Positions 7,594 through 14,341 of a DNA stretch of 27,968 nt are shown piece by piece. Every line of letters starts with the position of its first letter. The first letter of the stretch is position 1. A program made the translations under genes and the position numbers. The stretch is from NCBI GenBank assembly GCA_023389175.1, contig JAEWEW010000138.1, positions 1 to 27,968 of the forward strand, in the 5' to 3' direction. The notes under the pieces are model-generated. The model saw nothing but the letters and a program-made list of their open reading frames with translations, searched no databases and had not been told where the DNA came from. This DNA comes from Pseudomonadota bacterium. GTDB taxonomy: Bacteria; Pseudomonadota; Gammaproteobacteria; Burkholderiales; Burkholderiaceae_E.

Positions 7594-8598
7594 ATGAATC
7601 ACTTGCTCAGGGCCTCCTACCGCTCCAGTTCCGACCCGCTCGCCAGCCTGAGGTCGGAGGGCCCGGCCATCTTCTCGGGCAACTCGAACCCGCGCCTGGC
7701 CGCCGACGTCGCGGCCCACCTCGGATTGCCGCTCGGCAAGGCGGTGGTCGGCAAGTTCTCGGACGGCGAGGTGATGGTGGAGATCCTGGAGAACGTCCGC
7801 GGCAAGGACGTCTTCGTGCTGCAATCCACCTGCGCGCCCACCAACGACAACCTGATGGAAGTCCTGCTGATGGTGGATGCGCTGCGGCGCGCATCGGCCG
7901 GGCGGATCACCGGGGCGCTGCCCTACTTCGGCTACGCCCGGCAGGATCGGCGGGTGCGCTCGTCGCGCGTGGCGATCAGCGCCAAGGTGGTCGCGAACAT
8001 GCTGCAGGTGGCGGGCGTGGACCGGCTGCTCACCATGGACCTGCACGCGGACCAGATCCAGGGGTTCTTCGACATCCCGGTGGACAACATCTACGCCGCG
8101 CCGATCCTGCTCTCGGACATCGCCCGGCAGAAGCTCGAGAACGTGATCGTCGTCTCCCCCGACGTGGGCGGCGTGGTGCGGGCGCGGGCGCTGGCGAAGC
8201 GGCTCGAGGTGGACCTCGCGATCATCGACAAGCGCCGGCCGAAGGCCAACGTCTCCGAGGTGATGAACATCATCGGCGAGGTGAAGGGTCGCAGCTGCCT
8301 GCTGATGGACGACATGGTGGACACGGCCGGCACGCTCTGCCGCGCTGCCGAGGCGCTCAAGCGCGAAGGCGCGGTGAAGGTGGTGGCGTATTGCACCCAT
8401 CCCGTCCTCTCGGGCGGCGCGGTCCGGCGCATCGAGGAGTCGCAGCTGGACGAGCTGGTGGTGACGGACTCCATCCCGCTCAGCGAAGAAGGCGAAGCCT
8501 GCTCGAAGATACGCGTGATCGGCTGCGGGCAGCTGATCGGCGAGACCATCCTGCGCATCAACCGGGCGGACTCCGTCTCGCTGCTCTTCATGGAGTGA
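7594..8598 (+). CDS. prs: Ribose-phosphate pyrophosphokinase (PRPP synthetase)
   Basis: Transfers pyrophosphate from ATP to ribose 5-phosphate to make PRPP, the precursor of purines, pyrimidines, NAD, histidine and tryptophan. The product is 334 residues. It carries KFSDGEVMVEILENVRGKD, STCAPTNDNLMEVLLMVDAL, PYFGYARQDRRVRSSR (ATP-binding loop region), DLHADQIQGFFDIPVDN, and the PRPP-binding loop DDMVDTAGT at about 239-247. The body matches the class I enzyme closely. The N-terminus is some 20 residues longer than the E. coli enzyme (before AIFSGN), yet no other ATG lies nearer, so the ATG at 7594 is kept despite lacking a clear Shine-Dalgarno. A TTG at 7603 is another option. It lies 51 bases after tRNA-Gln. 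Confidence 0.96.
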   Translation: MNHLLRASYRSSSDPLASLRSEGPAIFSGNSNPRLAADVAAHLGLPLGKAVVGKFSDGEVMVEILENVRGKDVFVLQSTCAPTNDNLMEVLLMVDALRRASAGRITGALPYFGYARQDRRVRSSRVAISAKVVANMLQVAGVDRLLTMDLHADQIQGFFDIPVDNIYAAPILLSDIARQKLENVIVVSPDVGGVVRARALAKRLEVDLAIIDKRRPKANVSEVMNIIGEVKGRSCLLMDDMVDTAGTLCRAAEALKREGAVKVVAYCTHPVLSGGAVRRIEESQLDELVVTDSIPLSEEGEACSKIRVIGCGQLIGETILRINRADSVSLLFME

Positions 8599-8614
8599 GC
8601 GGCCGCAAGGCCGC
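8599..8614 (+). other. GNRA-capped hairpin after the prs stop
   Basis: The stem GCGGCC/GGCCGC closed by the tetraloop GCAA begins at the base after the prs stop codon. A GC-rich stretch and then a short TTTT run (8647-8650) follow further downstream. It could protect the prs mRNA 3' end or be part of a weak terminator. No T-run follows it directly. Confidence 0.4.
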
Positions 8615-8654
8615 CTGAAGGCGGCGCTGCCGGCCGGCCCCGACAGTTTTCATA

Positions 8655-8676
8655 CCTGCCCGCCAATGCGGGCAGG
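8655..8676 (+). other. Perfect 9-base hairpin in the rplY leader
   Basis: The arms CCTGCCCGC and GCGGGCAGG pair perfectly around a 4-base loop CAAT. It lies 59 bases upstream of the rplY ATG and just before a second hairpin, so the two could form an ordered leader structure. No T-run follows it. Confidence 0.5.
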
Positions 8677-8684
8677 CGTCCAAC

Positions 8685-8720
8685 GCCCTTCCCGCCTGGT
8701 CGCGGGCGGAAGGGCTCTTT
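8685..8720 (+). terminator. Terminator-like hairpin (attenuator candidate) directly before rplY
   Basis: The arms GCCCTTCC (8685-8692) and GGAAGGGC (8708-8715) form an 8-base stem, followed at once by TCTTT. The inner loop has further GC pairing potential. It ends only about 7 bases before the rplY Shine-Dalgarno (GAAGGA). It therefore looks like a factor-independent terminator placed to control read-through from prs into rplY, or to gate rplY translation. Confidence 0.5.
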
Positions 8721-8734
8721 CGAAGGAAACCGCG

Positions 8735-9382
8735 ATGAAAGTGATCGCCGAAATGCGCAACGAAACGGGGTCGGGTGCGAGCCGCCGCCTCCGCCGCGCG
8801 GCCAAGGTGCCGGGCATCGTCTATGGTGGCGAGGCCAAGCCGATCCAGGTCGCCCTGGACCACAATCCGCTCTACCACTCGCTGCGGGTGGAGGCCTTCC
8901 ATTCGTCCATCCTGGAGATGGAGCTCGACGGCAAGACGCAGCAGGTGGTGCTGCGCGACGTGCAGTGGCATCCCTACAAGCCGCAGGTGCTGCATGTGGA
9001 CTTCCAGCGCGTCGCCGCCGACGAGAAGATCACCATGAAGGTGCCGTTCCACTTCATGAACCAGGAGATCTCGCCGGCGGTCAAGGAAAGCAAGGCGGTC
9101 GTGAACCACGTGCTGAGCGAGATCGAGGTGAGCTGCCTGCCGGCGGACCTGCCCGAATACCTCGAAGTGGACCTGAGCGGCATCACGCTGGACCATTCGC
9201 TGCACCTGAGCGCCGTCAGGATGCCGAAGGGCGTGACCGCGGTGGTTCCCGCGGGCAGCGACCCGGTGATCGCGACCGCCGTGATGGTGATGGGCACCGT
9301 CGCGGACAACAGGGAAGACGAGGAGAAGGCTGCGGCCGCTGCCGCGCCTGGCGCCGCGCCGGCTCCTTCCGCGAAGAAGTAG
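8735..9382 (+). CDS. rplY: 50S ribosomal protein L25 (general stress protein CTC form)
   Basis: L25 binds 5S rRNA in the large ribosomal subunit. This is the long CTC/TL5 form of 215 residues. The N-terminal 5S-binding beta-barrel spans about residues 1-95 (MRNETGSGASRRLRRAAKVPG, read as conserved blocks ETGSGASRRLRR and KVPGIVYGG). It is followed by a C-terminal TL5 domain (VPFHFMNQEISPAVKESKAV, LPEYLEVDLSGITL). The tail is low-complexity, Glu/Lys then Ala/Pro-rich, ending PAPSAKK. The ATG has a good Shine-Dalgarno, GAAGGA, within 8722-8728. The open frame upstream to 8666 is non-coding leader containing two hairpins. It sits between prs and pth, its usual place. The leader structures suggest expression separate from, or attenuated relative to, prs. 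Confidence 0.95.
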   Translation: MKVIAEMRNETGSGASRRLRRAAKVPGIVYGGEAKPIQVALDHNPLYHSLRVEAFHSSILEMELDGKTQQVVLRDVQWHPYKPQVLHVDFQRVAADEKITMKVPFHFMNQEISPAVKESKAVVNHVLSEIEVSCLPADLPEYLEVDLSGITLDHSLHLSAVRMPKGVTAVVPAGSDPVIATAVMVMGTVADNREDEEKAAAAAAPGAAPAPSAKK

Positions 9383-9399
9383 GCTGCGGGTTGAACGCG

Positions 9400-9430
9400 G
9401 CCGGCCTGTCGCGGCATGCGACGGGCCGGC
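9400..9430 (+). other. Long hairpin between rplY and pth
   Basis: The arms GCCGGCCTGTCGC (9400-9412) and GCGACGGGCCGGC (9418-9430) form a 13-base stem with one T-G wobble and a GGCAT loop. No T-run follows, so it is not a classical terminator. It may define the end of the rplY message or lower pth translation. An in-frame ATG at 9416 lies in its loop, which argues against that codon as the pth start. Confidence 0.55.
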
Positions 9431-9454
9431 GCCCACGAGCCTGCCCTGCATCCC

Positions 9455-10045
9455 ATGGCCGCCCCTCGCCTGATCGTCGGACTCGGCAATCCGACTCCCG
9501 AGCACGAGAACGACCGGCACAACGCCGGCTTCCACTTTCTCGAGGCGCTGGCGCGGCACCAGTCGGCCGCGCTTCGGCGGGAGGCCAAGTTCCTCGGCAA
9601 CACCGGGCGCGTGCGCATCGGGACCGCGGACATCCACCTGCTGCAGCCGCTCACCTGGATGAACCGCTCGGGCCAGGCGGTTGCCGCCCTCGCCCGTTTC
9701 TATCGCATCGCGCCGGCGGAGATCCTCGTCGCATACGACGAGCTCGACCTGCCGCCGGGCACCGCGCGCTTCAAGCTCGGCGGCTCGAGCACCCACAACG
9801 GGTTGCGCGACATCACTGCCGCGATGGGCGGGCCGGCCTACTGGCGGCTTCGCATCGGCATCGGGCATCCGCGCGATCTCAGCCCGGGCAAGCCGGTGGC
9901 CGACTTTGTGCTGGACCGGCCGTCGCGAGCGCATGCGCGCCTGATCGAAGAGTCGATCGAGCGCGCGATCGAGGTGCTGCCGCTCGTCGCCGCCGACGAC
10001 TGGCCGGAGGCGATGAAGCGGCTGCATACGGGGCCGGGCGCCTGA
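9455..10045 (+). CDS. pth: Peptidyl-tRNA hydrolase
   Basis: Cleaves the ester bond of peptidyl-tRNAs dropped from ribosomes, recycling tRNA. The product is 196 residues, the usual length, starting MAAPRLIVGLGNP. Catalytic features are present: the RHNAGF histidine, the TWMNRSG asparagine (E. coli Asn68 equivalent), the YDELDLPPG aspartate, and GGSSTHNGLRDI. Two positions drift from the common consensus. NPTPEHENDRHN replaces the usual NPG-x-EY-x-x-TRHN, and SSTHNGL replaces SGGHNGL; neither removes a catalytic residue. The ATG at 9455 is chosen over the in-frame ATG at 9416, which is buried in a hairpin loop. In many relatives ychF follows directly. Here a 4.3-kb gap filled by an accessory cassette intervenes. 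Confidence 0.95.
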   Translation: MAAPRLIVGLGNPTPEHENDRHNAGFHFLEALARHQSAALRREAKFLGNTGRVRIGTADIHLLQPLTWMNRSGQAVAALARFYRIAPAEILVAYDELDLPPGTARFKLGGSSTHNGLRDITAAMGGPAYWRLRIGIGHPRDLSPGKPVADFVLDRPSRAHARLIEESIERAIEVLPLVAADDWPEAMKRLHTGPGA

Positions 10046-10102
10046 ATCAATGCAAGCAGCAAGATTGAGGCCGACTTCCGGTAAGCGGGTGGGAAGCCGA
10101 CG

Positions 10103-10921
10103 TTACCGCTCCAGCATGCCGAGCTTGTATTCGATGTCGCGCACCAACCGAACGAGCTTCGGCCCCAGGCTGCGTTGCAGCTGCCGACGACTGGTCGCGT
10201 GAGCCGGCACGGTCAGGTTGAAGGCGAGAGCCATCCCATTCAATGTCGACCTCATCGGCACCGCCACCGCAGCGAGTGTTGGCTGCCAGTCGCCAATCGC
10301 GACGCAGAACCCATCTGCCTCGATTTGCGCGCGCGCCTCGTTGACCTTACCAGACAACGCCGCCCATTCCTGCGGCATCGACGCTTCGATGCGCTGGTAC
10401 ACCATCGCCCGCTCGTCCTGCCGAAGCGCGTAGAGCAGCGCTCGACCAATGGCAGTGCGCAGCATCGGCCGTCTCGATCCGATGTCCGGTTTTGCGGTGC
10501 TGGTTTCATGGCCTTGAACAGTGTCTACGTACACCACCTGTAGCCGGTCCCGCGCACCGACGGAGACCGGGCCGCGGGCCTTTCGCGCGAGTTCCAGCAT
10601 TTCGGGAGAGGCGATCCGCCGAATCGCGAGCTGAGACAGCAGCGGGTAGCCGAGCGACAACACCGCAGGTCCGAGGGAATACGAGCCGGTCGAGCGATCC
10701 CTGCGCAGGTAACCGAGGCCCAACAGCGTGAAGGTCAATCGAGAAACGGTGGGCTTGGTCAACCCCAGGCGATCGACGATGTCCTTGTTGCGGAGCACCG
10801 GCGCGCCTCCGGAGAAGCAGCCGAGCACCGCAAGGCCCGACGCTAGCGTCGATGCGAACTGCGGATTCGCCTGAAGAGCTTCCGGATCGAGGAACTCCGG
10901 ACTCTCTGACTCCCACCTCAA
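10103..10921 (-). CDS. IclR-family transcriptional regulator
   Basis: A 272-residue regulator with an N-terminal winged helix-turn-helix (about residues 25-90; core LRNKDIVDRLGLTKPTVSRL at 43-62) and a C-terminal IclR effector domain with GRALLYAL and an ending of the type seen in the family (VAVPMRST, MALAFNLTVPAHATSR). The start is taken as TTG at 10921 because an AGGGGGA Shine-Dalgarno lies 4 bases upstream. It points away from the phosphoesterase gene across an 88-base region holding promoter and operator-like repeats, so it probably controls that gene and itself. IclR regulators of this type often accompany Bug binding-protein genes in Burkholderiales. The inducer is unknown; it is likely the small molecule the neighbouring genes handle. 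Codons are less GC-biased than in the flanking housekeeping genes. Confidence 0.93.
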   Translation of the reverse strand: MRWESESPEFLDPEALQANPQFASTLASGLAVLGCFSGGAPVLRNKDIVDRLGLTKPTVSRLTFTLLGLGYLRRDRSTGSYSLGPAVLSLGYPLLSQLAIRRIASPEMLELARKARGPVSVGARDRLQVVYVDTVQGHETSTAKPDIGSRRPMLRTAIGRALLYALRQDERAMVYQRIEASMPQEWAALSGKVNEARAQIEADGFCVAIGDWQPTLAAVAVPMRSTLNGMALAFNLTVPAHATSRRQLQRSLGPKLVRLVRDIEYKLGMLER

Positions 10922-10931
10922 GCGGTCCCCC

Positions 10932-10961
10932 TTGACTTCGGCAGTCTTGGCTCCCTAGACT
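10932..10961 (+). promoter_or_regulatory. Sigma70-type promoter of the phosphoesterase-Bug unit
   Basis: TTGACT (10932-10937) and TAGACT (10956-10961) are separated by 18 bases, a good match to the TTGACA/TATAAT consensus. The predicted start of transcription, near 10968, lies immediately before two repeats that could bind the divergent IclR regulator. Confidence 0.55.
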
Positions 10962-10968
10962 GTACCGG

Positions 10969-10999
10969 TATTCTGATCTTTGTTCCACTATTCTGAACA
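10969..10999. promoter_or_regulatory. Candidate IclR-type operator repeats
   Basis: TATTCTGA occurs at 10969-10976 and again at 10989-10996, exactly 20 bases apart (about two helical turns), each preceded by CC plus two bases. Overlapping the second copy is an inverted repeat TGTTC-N9-GAACA (10981-10999). The elements sit just downstream of the predicted start site, where a bound repressor would block transcription. Confidence 0.5.
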
Positions 11000-11009
11000 C
11001 CCGATTTAA

Positions 11010-13115
11010 ATGTCGACCCAGGTGAGACGGCCTACGCCCTCAGGGCTCGGAGAAAGAGTGCTTTCCTTCGTGGTGGTGGCGGACACCCACGTCAACGAGC
11101 GCGATGGAGACTCGAATTCACCCTATCTGACGAACCGTCTGGCCAACGAGCGGGCGCGGCACGTTTTCCTCGACATTGCGGGGATGGACCCACAGCCTGA
11201 CTTCGTCGTCCATCTGGGCGACATCGTGCACCCGCTACCCTCGCTGCCGGGCTACCGGGAAGCGGCGGAACAGTTCAAGTCGATCGCTGCGCCGCTGTCC
11301 GTACCGCTGCATCTCGTACCGGGCAATCACGATGTCGGCGACAAGCGCGTCGACTGGATGCCCGCTGAACAGGTCAGCGACAGGTTTCTGGAGGTTTATC
11401 GCGCCGTGTTCGGCCGGGACTACTACGCCTTCGACCGCGCCGGCCTGCGCTTCGTGTTCCTTGACTCGCTCCTGCTCAACTCCGGACTGACCGACGAACA
11501 GGCACAGCGGGAGTGGCTACAGGGCCAACTGGCGGAGCACGAGAACAAGCGCACCTTCGTCTTCATGCACTACCCCCCGTACATCCACTCGGTCGACGAG
11601 CGGGGGAACTACGACAACATCGACGAGCCTGCCCGATCCTGGCTGCTGTCCCAGCTGCGGCTGCCAGGCGTCGAGGGGGTGTTCGCCGGCCACGTGCACA
11701 ACTTCTGGTACGACAGGATAGGCGAAGCAGAGTTCTACATGCTTCCCTCCACGGCCTTCCTTCGACACGACTTCTCGGAGTTCTACCGAGTCGCGCCGAC
11801 CGAGGAGTTCGGACGTGGCGACACGGCAAAGTTCGGCTATTTCGTGGTTGACGTGTTTGAACGCGGGCACGTCGCCTATCCGATCCGCACCTTGGGTCAG
11901 CGCGCGGCGGCCGGTCAACTGCCCGCGCCTCTACCGGAACGCAACCTGGCGCATCCGAAGAGCTCGAGATTCGACATGATCGGGGTGGAGTTGCGCCACC
12001 CCTGGACAGCTTCGATGCAGATCACGGCGACTGGCGGCGTGCAGGAGTTCGGCCGCAAGTGGGCCCGCAACGACTACCCTCTCCTCGCACTGTGGGAGAT
12101 GGGCGTGCGTCTAGCGAAAGTGCCCGACCTGGATCTGCTGGGGGATGAGTCGCGTGCCCGGATGCAGCTCATGGCCCGAATGGGCTGCCGCTACCTGGTG
12201 ACGGTGCTCGGCTTGCCCCGTCCGTCGCTGCTGCAGCAAGACATGGGCAAAGCCGGAGTGACGGCGTTCGAGCTGAACATGACGCTCGACAGTTTCGAGC
12301 AGCGGCGGACCGAGATCAGGGCGCTGCGCGAAGCTTCCGGCTGCGCAGTCTACCTTTCGCGGATCCCGGGCTATGACGGCTCACACTTCGACGGCAAGCA
12401 ATTCAGCCACGTGATCAAGGCAGGATTCGAGGTAGAGGATCTCGAGGCGTTTGCTCGCTTGATAGGCCCGGCATGCGCGGCCGGCGATATCGATGGGGTC
12501 ACGGTCCGCATCGGACCCGACCAACCGCTGATAGAGAGCGCCCTCAGGTTAGACAGATTCTGCCAGCGCAATGGCTGCCGAATCGTGGCGTCGTTGAAGC
12601 TTGCAGGGCCGAGCCTTGCCGTCGCACGCACCGATGATCCGGGCAATGTCGCCAGGGTGGCGCAGGCGATGTTGCTCTCCAGGGTTTCGACGTCCGTCCA
12701 CTACATCTTCGACACCTTCATGGATGTCGACCGCGGCTACTTCCCGCGCCATGCGTTCATCGACGGCCAATTCAATCCGCGGCCAGCAGCCCGAGCCTTT
12801 GCGACGATCAACTCCCTGCTCTCCAGATGCGAGCGACTGGAGTTGCTCGACGCTCACCTGTCGGAGGGCGCCCCCGCCCCGTTGGAATCGATCCTCCGAA
12901 TCCAGGCCGATGACGTTCGCTATACCCTGGTGTGCGGCAGGGCCGGCGGACTTGCGGCCCGAATCGAAGCTCTTGCGCGTGCGCACTCCGTTTACGATCT
13001 GATCGACGGAAATCACTGCACCGATCGCTTCGGAGTTGCAGCGCTGTGTTCACGCCTGACCGGCCCTGACCGGGAAAGTTCCGCGCTTCGGGTGCTCCTC
13101 TTCCGGGAGCCATGA
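11010..13115 (+). CDS. Calcineurin-like phosphoesterase fused to a TIM-barrel-like domain
   Basis: A 701-residue, apparently cytosolic protein with no signal peptide. Residues 18-300 form a calcineurin-like metallophosphoesterase with every metal ligand motif: ADTH (Asp25, His27), LGD (Asp71), GNHD (105-108), MHYPP (His187) and GHVH (227-230). Such domains hydrolyse phosphomono- or diesters with two metals. Residues of roughly 320-610 alternate predicted strands and helices (CRYLVTVLGL, VTAFELNMTL, CAVYLSRIPG, DGVTVRIGP, CRIVASLKLAG, SVHYIFDTFMDVDRGYF). They end HAFIDGQFNPRPAARAF, reminiscent of the end of glycoside-hydrolase clan A barrels. A small beta-rich tail follows. I do not know this combination as a named enzyme. 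It follows a promoter/operator region shared with the IclR gene and precedes a Bug protein by 27 bases. Substrate is unknown. Confidence 0.87.
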   Translation: MSTQVRRPTPSGLGERVLSFVVVADTHVNERDGDSNSPYLTNRLANERARHVFLDIAGMDPQPDFVVHLGDIVHPLPSLPGYREAAEQFKSIAAPLSVPLHLVPGNHDVGDKRVDWMPAEQVSDRFLEVYRAVFGRDYYAFDRAGLRFVFLDSLLLNSGLTDEQAQREWLQGQLAEHENKRTFVFMHYPPYIHSVDERGNYDNIDEPARSWLLSQLRLPGVEGVFAGHVHNFWYDRIGEAEFYMLPSTAFLRHDFSEFYRVAPTEEFGRGDTAKFGYFVVDVFERGHVAYPIRTLGQRAAAGQLPAPLPERNLAHPKSSRFDMIGVELRHPWTASMQITATGGVQEFGRKWARNDYPLLALWEMGVRLAKVPDLDLLGDESRARMQLMARMGCRYLVTVLGLPRPSLLQQDMGKAGVTAFELNMTLDSFEQRRTEIRALREASGCAVYLSRIPGYDGSHFDGKQFSHVIKAGFEVEDLEAFARLIGPACAAGDIDGVTVRIGPDQPLIESALRLDRFCQRNGCRIVASLKLAGPSLAVARTDDPGNVARVAQAMLLSRVSTSVHYIFDTFMDVDRGYFPRHAFIDGQFNPRPAARAFATINSLLSRCERLELLDAHLSEGAPAPLESILRIQADDVRYTLVCGRAGGLAARIEALARAHSVYDLIDGNHCTDRFGVAALCSRLTGPDRESSALRVLLFREP

Positions 13116-13142
13116 TTCCTTCCCCAAAACGAGAGGACGATA

Positions 13143-14105
13143 ATGTCATTCATCAAGTCCGCAGTCCTGGCCCTGGCGACGGCCACCTTCGCGAGTACGG
13201 CCCTGGCAGCGTTCCCCGATCGGCCAGTGAAGCTCGTCGTCGCCTACTCGCCGGGCGGGGCCACTGATGTCACCGCCCGAATTCTCGCCGAGAAACTCAG
13301 CACCCGCTGGGGTCAGTCGGTGGTCGTGGAGAACAAGGCCGGAGCAAGCGGCATGATCGGGGCGGAGACGGTCGTACGCGCCGAAAGCGACGGGTACACC
13401 CTACTCCTCGGATATACGCCGGAGGTGTCTCTCAACAAGCTCGTCTTCAAGGAGATGCGCTACGACCCGATCACCGACCTGACACCGATCGCCCTCGCGT
13501 CTTCAGCCCCGCTGGTGCTCGCGGCGGGGCCGAGGATCGGCGTCAGTACCGTCGACGAACTGCGCGCACGCAAGGACGCGGTCGCGCAGATTTCATTCGC
13601 TTCGCCGGGTGTCGGAGGTCAGCAGCACATGGCAGGCGAACTGCTGGCGAAGCAGCTGGACAAGTCGTTGACCCACGTCCCCTACCGTGGGACCGCCCCG
13701 GCAGTCGCTGATCTCGTGGGCGGCCAGATCGACCTGTTCTTCGCAACGGCGCCTGCGCTGCTGGGCCACATCCGTTCCGGCAGGATCAAGGCGCTTGCAG
13801 TTGCTGGGCCGGCACGCGAGAAGCTGCTGCCCGACGTACCGACGACCACGGAGGTCGGCATGCCGACTCTTCAGCTGAGCAACTGGTCTGGCGTCTTCGG
13901 ACCCAAGGGCATGACTCCGCAGCTAGTTGATTCGATAGCGACCGACGTAGTTGCGGCGTTGGGTAGTCCCGACGTCGTCAAGGCGCTCGAAGACAAAGGC
14001 CTAACGCCCTCACCCATGGAAGGCGCCGCTTTCCGGAAGTTCATCGACAGCGAGATGAAGAAGTACGCCGACATCATTGCCGAAACAGGTATCGCTACCC
14101 AGTGA
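13143..14105 (+). CDS. Bug/TctC-family periplasmic binding protein
   Basis: A 320-residue extracytoplasmic solute receptor of the Bug family (tripartite tricarboxylate transporter type). A Sec signal peptide ends near STALA at residues 18-22, and the mature chain starts FPDRPVKLVVAYSPGG, a typical Bug opening whose loop contacts the ligand carboxylate. Further family blocks are GQSVVVENKAGASGMIGAE, SFASPGVGGQQHMAGELL, VPYRGTAPAVADLVGGQIDL and KALAVAGPAREKLLPDVPT. A GAGAGGA Shine-Dalgarno precedes the ATG. It lies 27 bases behind the phosphoesterase gene and is probably cotranscribed. No TctA or TctB membrane subunits are in the window, so it is an orphan that could use a transporter elsewhere or act as a sensor. 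Bug ligands are usually small carboxylates or related acids; which one is not predictable here. Confidence 0.94.
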   Translation: MSFIKSAVLALATATFASTALAAFPDRPVKLVVAYSPGGATDVTARILAEKLSTRWGQSVVVENKAGASGMIGAETVVRAESDGYTLLLGYTPEVSLNKLVFKEMRYDPITDLTPIALASSAPLVLAAGPRIGVSTVDELRARKDAVAQISFASPGVGGQQHMAGELLAKQLDKSLTHVPYRGTAPAVADLVGGQIDLFFATAPALLGHIRSGRIKALAVAGPAREKLLPDVPTTTEVGMPTLQLSNWSGVFGPKGMTPQLVDSIATDVVAALGSPDVVKALEDKGLTPSPMEGAAFRKFIDSEMKKYADIIAETGIATQ

Positions 14106-14152
14106 AATGCGTGACCCGGCATTGGTCTTGGGGCTAAGAGGAGTTGGCACGA

Positions 14153-14174
14153 CCGGTCGGCTCGAACCGAACGG
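14153..14174 (+). other. Hairpin downstream of the Bug gene
   Basis: CCGGTCGG and CCGAACGG pair with one mismatch around a 6-base loop, 48 bases after the Bug stop. No T-run follows. It may end the cassette transcript or mark the right side of the insertion. Apart from this and the possible promoter near 14240, I see nothing in 14106-14341. Confidence 0.3.
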
Positions 14175-14238
14175 ACAGGATCGGCGTCGTTCCGGCTGGA
14201 CGCAACACCGCTGGCCTCTCCTGAACACGGGCCGGTCG

Positions 14239-14244
14239 TAGAAT
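14239..14244 (+). promoter_or_regulatory. Possible -10 element of the ychF promoter
   Basis: TAGAAT matches five of six bases of the -10 consensus, about 100 bases before the ychF ATG. No convincing -35 lies 17 bases upstream. Since the cassette separates ychF from the pth operon, ychF needs its own promoter, and this is the best candidate. Confidence 0.3.
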
Positions 14245-14341
14245 AGGGGCTCAGTGCGCCGCCTGGGCGCCTCGCCCGGCCCGCCGCTGTCGATCGTCCT
14301 GTCGATCGCGGGCTCTCCGGGCCCCTCGAAAGGTCTGCTTC

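Noticed and set aside
10046..10102. Short repeat GCCGAC on both sides of a GC stretch after pth as an insertion mark or terminator
   Set aside because: Six-base repeats are expected by chance in this composition; there is no T-run and no matching copy at the right side of the cassette.
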